A stretch of 11,015 bases of DNA, from NCBI GenBank assembly GCA_028822955.1, contig JAPKCL010000055.1, positions 1 through 11,015 on the forward strand, given 5' to 3'. This DNA is from Candidatus Poseidoniaceae archaeon (GTDB lineage Archaea; Thermoplasmatota; Poseidoniia; Poseidoniales; Poseidoniaceae). Shown in pieces: positions 7,584-11,015 of the stretch (its first letter is position 1; every line of letters begins with the position of its first letter). The notes under the pieces were generated by a model. That model was not told the origin of the DNA and made no database searches. It was given only the letters and a program-made list of their open reading frames with translations. Position numbers and translations under genes: made by a program.

Positions 7584-7865
7584 ATGCCGAAACCATGGAC
7601 ATCTAAACTTATCATCAAAGCTCTTGGTGTAAAGAAGTGCAACGGCAGCCTTGAAGCTGCAGTTGAAGACTTGACACTCGAGAAAGCAATGGGAGTTGCT
7701 CAAGAGAAACACGGCCTCGGTCATTTGACCGGCGCCGATCTTAAGGCTCAAACAAAGGAAATCATCGGAACATGCGTTTCGATGCGTGTCAAGATTGATG
7801 GACACTGGGCAAACGATGCCCTCGCAATCATCAACAAAGGAGAATGGGACGAGCGTTTTAATTGA
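7584..7865 (+). CDS. rpl11: Ribosomal protein L11 (uL11), C-terminal domain only
   Basis: This 93-residue protein matches the C-terminal, rRNA-binding half of archaeal L11. Its opening TSKLIIKALGV corresponds to the family's PPTSxLIKKELG segment, followed by DLTLEKAMGVAQEK, then KAQTKEIIGTCVSMRVKIDG (the most diagnostic L11 block, about 54-73) and a final INKGEWDERF. Archaeal L11 is normally about 155-165 residues. The N-terminal domain of about 70 residues with the PPxGPALG helix is absent. The frame is open upstream to 7446, but those codons overlap spt5 in another frame, cross the promoter and show no L11 similarity. In full-length L11, the C-terminal domain binds the 23S rRNA GTPase centre, and the N-terminal domain contacts factors and stalk proteins. 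The start is supported by GGAG at 7572-7575 and the TATA box at 7526-7532. It is the first gene of the L11-L1-L10-L12 operon. Confidence 0.88.
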   Translation: MPKPWTSKLIIKALGVKKCNGSLEAAVEDLTLEKAMGVAQEKHGLGHLTGADLKAQTKEIIGTCVSMRVKIDGHWANDALAIINKGEWDERFN

Positions 7866-7877
7866 AACTCACGAACC

Positions 7878-7912
7878 GTGGTAGAGGCGTCTTTGAGCGT
7901 CTCGCCGACCAC
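7878..7912 (+). promoter_or_regulatory. Hairpin in the L11-L1 gap, candidate L1 autoregulatory site
   Basis: The 61-base gap between L11 and L1 can fold into a two-part hairpin. The outer stem GTGGT (7878-7882) pairs with ACCAC (7908-7912). An asymmetric internal loop of one base against four follows, then an inner stem GAGGCGT (7884-7890) with GCGTCTC (7897-7903), including two G-T pairs, closed by a six-base loop. The L1 ribosome binding site GAGGTGA (7914-7920) begins one base after the stem. In bacteria and several archaea, L1 represses its own operon by binding an mRNA hairpin with an asymmetric loop that mimics its 23S rRNA site. Position and shape fit, but I have not matched the key loop bases. 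Confidence 0.4.
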
Positions 7913-7926
7913 TGAGGTGAACAAAA

Positions 7927-8571
7927 ATGGAAGGAAAAATTAACCAAGCAATTAAGGATGCACTCGAGAGTGCACCAAAGAGAAAGTTTGTCGAGTCCGT
8001 GGATATTGCATTCACAATCCGTGACGTCGACTTGAAAAACCCAAACAATCGTATCAAGGAAGAAATCCGTCTTCCATCCGGTCGAGGCCGTGAACTTAAA
8101 ATCGCAATGTTCGCTTCTGGAGAAGCAGCAACAAAAGCAAAGGCTGCTGGAATCCACGTTATTACTCCTCAAGAAATTGAAGACCTTGGCGGTAACAAAG
8201 GAAAGGCAAAGAAGATTGCAAATGCATTCGACTTTTTCCTTTCTGAAGTTCCTCACATGGGCCTGATTGGGCGATATCTCGGTGTCGTTCTTGGACCTCG
8301 GGGCAAAATGCCTCGTCCAGTTCCTCCAACACTTGACCCTGCAATTATTGCAGCAGGTCTTCAATCCACAGTTGTCATCAAGTCTGGAGATAAGATGACC
8401 TTCCAAATCTCATGTGGAACTGTTGCCCAATCTCACGAAGAAATTCGTGCAAATGTTATGGAAGTCTACAACCGTGTAACCTCTAAACTCGAGCGTGGAG
8501 TCGGAAACATCCGTTCCCTCTACATCAAAACCACAATGGGTCCTTCACAACCTGTCGAGGTGATTAATTGA
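7927..8571 (+). CDS. rpl1: Ribosomal protein L1 (uL1)
   Basis: This 214-residue protein has the normal length for archaeal L1. It forms the mobile L1 stalk that helps release deacylated tRNA from the E site, and in many organisms it also represses its own operon. Domain I is formed by both ends of the chain; domain II is inserted roughly between residues 65 and 155. The family signature GRYLGVVLGPRGKMPRPVPP is at 115-134, and the C-terminal strand with IRSLYIKTTMGP (195-206) closes domain I. The start is firm: GAGGTGA at 7914-7920 lies 6 bases before the ATG. Its last codons overlap the start of L10 by four bases. Confidence 0.97.
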   Translation: MEGKINQAIKDALESAPKRKFVESVDIAFTIRDVDLKNPNNRIKEEIRLPSGRGRELKIAMFASGEAATKAKAAGIHVITPQEIEDLGGNKGKAKKIANAFDFFLSEVPHMGLIGRYLGVVLGPRGKMPRPVPPTLDPAIIAAGLQSTVVIKSGDKMTFQISCGTVAQSHEEIRANVMEVYNRVTSKLERGVGNIRSLYIKTTMGPSQPVEVIN

Positions 8572-9587
8572 TTCCTAAGGTCGTATCTTGGAAAAAAGAT
8601 ACCGTACAAGATCTGGTTGACCTCCTCAAAGGCGGAGATACCATTGCAGTTATCGATATTCACGGCGTTCCTGCTGGAGCAATGCTTGGAATGCGCGCAA
8701 CCCTTCGTAGTGACATGAAAATTCAAGTCGCTAAGAAGCGTCTGATGGCTATTGCATGGGAGCAAGCCGGGTTTGAAACTTCAAACCTCGACGAATTGTT
8801 CCAAGGAGCAATTCAACCTGCTTTGGTTTCATCTGCTAACTTGAACCCCTTCCAAATGTTCACCGAGCTCAAGAAGACTGAAGCCGGACGTGCTGGTAAA
8901 GAAGGCGATGTCGCCCCTCACCAAATTGTTGTTGAAAAGATGGATACTGGAATGCCGCCTGGCCCAATTGTCGGTGAATTGAACTCTGTGGGTATTCCTG
9001 CAAAGATCATGGGTGGCTCTGTTCAAATCCAAAAGCGCACAGTCGTTCTCGAAGAAGGCGAACTGTTCACAACCGATATGGGTATGATGCTCTCAAAGAT
9101 TGGAATCAATCCAATCGTAACCGGTCTACGATTGTGTGGAGCGCTTGAAGACGGTACTTTGTTCCCGCCAAGTGTTCTTGACATCGATTATGAGCAATTC
9201 GAGACAGACCTCATCAGCCATGCTGCTGGTGCTTTCAATCTCGCTTGCAACATTACTTGGTTCACGAACCAAACAATGCCAACAATTCTTGCAAAGGCCA
9301 GCCGAGAGGCAATGGCCGTTGCATTGGAAGCTGCTATCGCAACAGCAGATACCATGCCACATCTCGTTGGACGAGCACACAGCAGCGCCTTAGGCGTTGC
9401 CGGACAGCTCGACAGCGACGCACTCGATGAAGAACTGACCAACATGTTGGGCGCTGCAGCATCTGCAGCAGCATCCGCAGTTACAAGTTCATCAGACAGC
9501 ACTTCTGAGGCACCAACTGAAGCCGAAGAAGAGGAAGAAGAGGAAGAAGAGGAAAGCTTCGGCGGACTTGGAGATCTATTCGGTTGA
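8568..9587 (+). CDS. rplP0: Ribosomal protein L10 / P0 (uL10), stalk base
   Basis: This 339-residue protein anchors the ribosomal stalk: its N-terminal domain binds 23S rRNA next to L11 and its C-terminal helices carry L12/P1 dimers. The rRNA-binding domain spans about 1-105 (DLLKGGDTIAVIDIHGVPAG and the basic KIQVAKKRLM). The archaeal/eukaryotic insertion domain follows at about 106-185. Alanine-rich helices at about 240-305 are the expected L12-binding spine. The end is an acidic run (about 317-329) followed by SFGGLGDLFG, nearly the same ending as L12. It starts with TTG at 8568, which overlaps the L1 stop as TTGA; GAGGTGA at 8557-8563 is 4 bases upstream and no better start is visible. 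The overlap implies translational coupling to L1. Confidence 0.96.
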   Translation: MIPKVVSWKKDTVQDLVDLLKGGDTIAVIDIHGVPAGAMLGMRATLRSDMKIQVAKKRLMAIAWEQAGFETSNLDELFQGAIQPALVSSANLNPFQMFTELKKTEAGRAGKEGDVAPHQIVVEKMDTGMPPGPIVGELNSVGIPAKIMGGSVQIQKRTVVLEEGELFTTDMGMMLSKIGINPIVTGLRLCGALEDGTLFPPSVLDIDYEQFETDLISHAAGAFNLACNITWFTNQTMPTILAKASREAMAVALEAAIATADTMPHLVGRAHSSALGVAGQLDSDALDEELTNMLGAAASAAASAVTSSSDSTSEAPTEAEEEEEEEEEESFGGLGDLFG

Positions 9588-9607
9588 AACAAATGAGGTG
9601 AAAAAAT

Positions 9608-9904
9608 ATGGAATACGTATACGCTGCTATGCTACTGCACGCTGCTGAAAAAGACATTGACGAAAAGACCGTGAGCGCCATTCTAAAGGCTGCTGGCGTG
9701 AAAGCTGACGACTCCCGTGTGAAGGCACTTGTTGCTTCTCTCGCTGGTGTTGATATCGCTGACGCAATGGCGCAAGCCGTTGCTGCTCCAGCTGCTGCCG
9801 CACCTGCTGCTGGTGGTTCTTCAGATGCCCCTGCCCCTGTTGAAGAGGAAGAGGAAGAAGAAGAAGAAGCTGGTTTCGACGGTCTTGGTTCCCTTTTCGG
9901 TTGA
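9608..9904 (+). CDS. rpl12: Ribosomal protein L12 / P1 (archaeal P1-type stalk protein)
   Basis: This 98-residue protein forms dimers on L10 and recruits translational GTPases. The N-terminal helical dimerisation domain covers about 1-58 (MEYVYAAMLLHAAEKDIDEK, then LKAAGVKADDSRVKALV and AMAQAV). An alanine/proline/glycine hinge follows (about 59-77), then an uninterrupted acidic stretch and GFDGLGSLFG, the factor-binding tail shared with L10. It is archaeal P1 in type and unrelated in fold to bacterial L7/L12. GAGGTGA at 9595-9601 lies 6 bases before the ATG, and L10 ends 20 bases upstream. This is the last gene of the stalk operon. Confidence 0.97.
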   Translation: MEYVYAAMLLHAAEKDIDEKTVSAILKAAGVKADDSRVKALVASLAGVDIADAMAQAVAAPAAAAPAAGGSSDAPAPVEEEEEEEEEAGFDGLGSLFG

Positions 9905-10151
9905 AACAGGTATCGAGCGCCGCCGAGCGCACACTTGAGACGCGACATGCTCGCGCGAAGTGAAGCACGGTAGTTCTACTCGGTCCTCCCAGGAAAAAAC
10001 CTCGCCTGAAAGGGTGGGACTTGGGGATCGCCGTGCATACAAGCGAATCAAACGACAGGTTTGATCTAAACAATTCACTCTGGCCGTAAGGCTGTTCAAA
10101 TTCTAACCACTCCATCGGAGTGTTGATGCCATCAAGTCGATTGGCTCCATC
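9905..10151 (+). other. Gene-free interval of 247 bases rich in hairpins, possible structured RNA
   Basis: No convincing coding frame is present. Several local stems can be drawn. CACTT (9932-9936) pairs with AAGTG (9957-9961) around a CGCGA-catgc-TCGCG hairpin (9941-9955). GTCC pairs with GGAC around an AGG-aaaaaa-CCT hairpin, at about 9983-10020. ATCAAAC (10047-10053) pairs with GTTTGAT (10059-10065) over a five-base loop. GCC-GTAA-GGC near 10083-10092 has a GNRA tetraloop. CACTCC-atc-GGAGTG spans about 10108-10122. The first 137 bases are about 59% G+C by hand count. No TATA box and no clear poly-T terminator are visible. I could not match it to tRNA, 5S, SRP or RNase P RNA. It could instead be a long 3' UTR or the leader of the next gene. 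Confidence 0.38.
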
Positions 10152-10655
10152 ATGGTGCGACGTGCTACACAAGATTTCGAAGTCAGTGTGTCTCCCGTTC
10201 AATCGATCAAAGTGTTTCGTCTTCTCGCTGAAGAAGCAGGATGGGCGATGGAACGCCATGAAGGCTCTCGAATGGTTGACCGTTTTGCTATCATCATGCC
10301 AATGACGCAAACAACACGAATGTTAGGTCTACGAATCCTTGACGGCCCGTTAAGTGGCCTTGAAGTCACCAGTTGGGCTGAAACTCGTGGTTCATCCGGA
10401 GCACTCAACATGATTTCATGGGTACTTCCAGGAGGGTTGGAGCATCCTTTGACTCAATCCTTACTCCAACACTGGGTGTCTCGTTTACCTCGCTGCCCTT
10501 GGCGTTGGAATTTTGGAGAGCGTTCGAAGATTGGATACATGTTACCCGTGTGGAGGAAATCTCGGAAGAATTTTGCTAAATTAGGATTTTCAGTTGGAAA
10601 AAGTGATTGGCCAAATACCCCTCTAAAATCTTGGATTTCTGAAGAGTCCGAGTAA
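10152..10655 (+). CDS. Conserved-looking protein of unknown function, 167 residues
   Basis: I do not recognise this protein. It appears soluble: no signal peptide and no convincing membrane helix. The N-terminal half (about 8-75) alternates strands and helices, with SVSPVQSIKVFRLLAEEAGW, RFAIIMPMTQTTRMLGLRILDG and GLEVTSWAET. The C-terminal half is basic and rich in tryptophan (for example WRWNFGERSK and LPVWRKSRKNF). No cysteine clusters, nucleotide-binding loops or nuclease motifs are visible, although there is one PRCPWRW cysteine. It starts with ATG GTG at 10152; a stop codon 48 bases upstream in frame (10104-10106) and the lack of any alternative start support this. No strong Shine-Dalgarno precedes it. 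The frame is open for 504 bases, which supports a real gene, but nothing shows its role. Confidence 0.65.
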   Translation: MVRRATQDFEVSVSPVQSIKVFRLLAEEAGWAMERHEGSRMVDRFAIIMPMTQTTRMLGLRILDGPLSGLEVTSWAETRGSSGALNMISWVLPGGLEHPLTQSLLQHWVSRLPRCPWRWNFGERSKIGYMLPVWRKSRKNFAKLGFSVGKSDWPNTPLKSWISEESE

Positions 10656-10661
10656 TTCAGC

Positions 10662-10679
10662 AAGCATATGCATAAATGC
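10662..10679 (+). promoter_or_regulatory. Possible promoter of the secreted repeat protein
   Basis: An AT-rich stretch with GCATATGC (10664-10671) running into CATAAATG (10671-10678) lies about 38 bases before the ATG at 10713, in the gap between two genes. It would place transcription near 10700. The match to the TTTATA-type boxes seen elsewhere in this window is only partial. Confidence 0.35.
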
Positions 10680-10712
10680 TACCCACTTAACGGCTGTTTG
10701 GAAGTCGTCTCT

Positions 10713-11015
10713 ATGGGTTCATATTCTCGTTTTAGTTCCACTGCACCACTCCTTCTGGTCTTTCTCATGGTAACCATGGCATGGTCATCTGTACTCGACA
10801 ATCGGCATAACGCACAAACCGAAACATCGCTTTCAGACGTTGTCGTCGCTCACGCCGGCTGGTCGTCATCTACAACAATCGACAGTACAGATTACGTCGG
10901 TAGCGATTCTTCCTTAGCAAATGATTCGAACGATAACCTGCACGTGACCTATCTTGACCAAACCAATGGCAATCTTGAGTACATGACCTATGATGGCTCT
11001 TCCTGGAGCACACCG
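10713..11015 (+). CDS. Secreted repeat protein, N-terminal part (runs off the window)
   Basis: The frame is open from the ATG at 10713 to the last base, giving the first 101 residues. Residues 1-28 look like a signal peptide: a short basic start with R6, then the hydrophobic stretch APLLLVFLMVTMAW (11-24). After a polar linker there is a repeat-like segment. AGWSSSTTIDS at 48-58 is followed by SSLANDSNDNLHVTYLD (66-82) and GNLEYMTYDGSSWSTP (86-101), where SSWST appears to restart the WSSST pattern about 48 residues on. Such units with D-x-N-D-N-x-H-V-x-Y and x-Y-x-T-Y-D-G motifs occur in beta-propeller-like surface proteins of marine archaea and bacteria. The full length, ligand and anchor are outside the window. 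GGAAG at 10700-10704 is a modest ribosome binding site. Confidence 0.72.
   Translation, partial: MGSYSRFSSTAPLLLVFLMVTMAWSSVLDNRHNAQTETSLSDVVVAHAGWSSSTTIDSTDYVGSDSSLANDSNDNLHVTYLDQTNGNLEYMTYDGSSWSTP

Noticed and set aside
9524..9875. Two similar GAA/GAG-rich tracts as a DNA repeat
   Set aside because: They encode the acidic tails of L10 and L12, which are known to resemble each other, so they are explained by protein function.
9188..9948. Serine-rich and glutamine-rich minus-strand frames opposite L10 and L12
   Set aside because: They are the complement of the GAA/GAG glutamate runs and alanine codons of L10 and L12, with no start signals of their own.
10085..10112. T-loop-like TTCAAAT suggesting a tRNA
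   Set aside because: The flanking bases do not form the five-pair T stem and no acceptor or anticodon arm can be drawn around it.
9905..10125. RNase P RNA or SRP RNA in the hairpin-rich interval
   Set aside because: I could not find the conserved core blocks of either RNA on either strand, so only a general structured-RNA suggestion is kept.
10120..10305. Short plus-strand frame overlapping the start of the unknown gene
   Set aside because: It lies in a different frame inside the much longer 10152-10655 gene and has no ribosome binding site.

Overview
The window looks like a piece of an archaeal chromosome, most likely a marine Thermoplasmatota of the Marine Group II (Poseidoniales) type. 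The evidence is an archaeal secE - spt5 (nusG) - L11 - L1 - L10 (P0) - L12 (P1) gene string with archaeal-type acidic stalk tails, TATA-box promoters, and a secreted repeat protein at the right edge. The lineage call is inference from gene content and protein flavour, not from a database match. Shine-Dalgarno sequences of the form GAGGTGA stand in front of several genes (copA, rnr, secE, L1, L10, L12).

Left half, all on the minus strand and read right to left: a J-domain co-chaperone (6139-5252), an RNase II/R-family exoribonuclease (5243-2871) 8 bases later, then a small copper operon: a nine-cysteine 64-residue protein (2820-2626), the Cu(I) P-type ATPase CopA (2616-337) and the chaperone CopZ (306-94). 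The copper operon has its own promoter, whose TATA box lies inside a 9-bp inverted repeat (2835-2867) that looks like an operator. The first 52 nt of a tRNA-Leu (anticodon UAG) run off the left edge on the same strand.

Right half, all on the plus strand: SecE (6277-6546) and a 304-residue Spt5 (6569-7483), then a second promoter and the stalk operon L11 (7584-7865), L1 (7927-8571), L10/P0 (8568-9587) and L12/P1 (9608-9904). About 250 bases without a gene, but rich in hairpins, separate L12 from an unrecognised 167-residue protein (10152-10655). A secreted, repeat-containing protein starts at 10713 and runs off the right edge.

Two genes of the otherwise ordinary SecE/Spt5/stalk cluster are unusual. 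Spt5 carries an extra N-terminal domain of about 115 residues that looks like a NUDIX fold with a broken catalytic box. The adjacent L11 is only 93 residues long and matches just the rRNA-binding C-terminal domain, so the whole N-terminal domain, the part that meets elongation factors and stalk proteins, is absent. Both sit in the machinery that couples transcription and translation, and they are the best candidates for something undescribed here.
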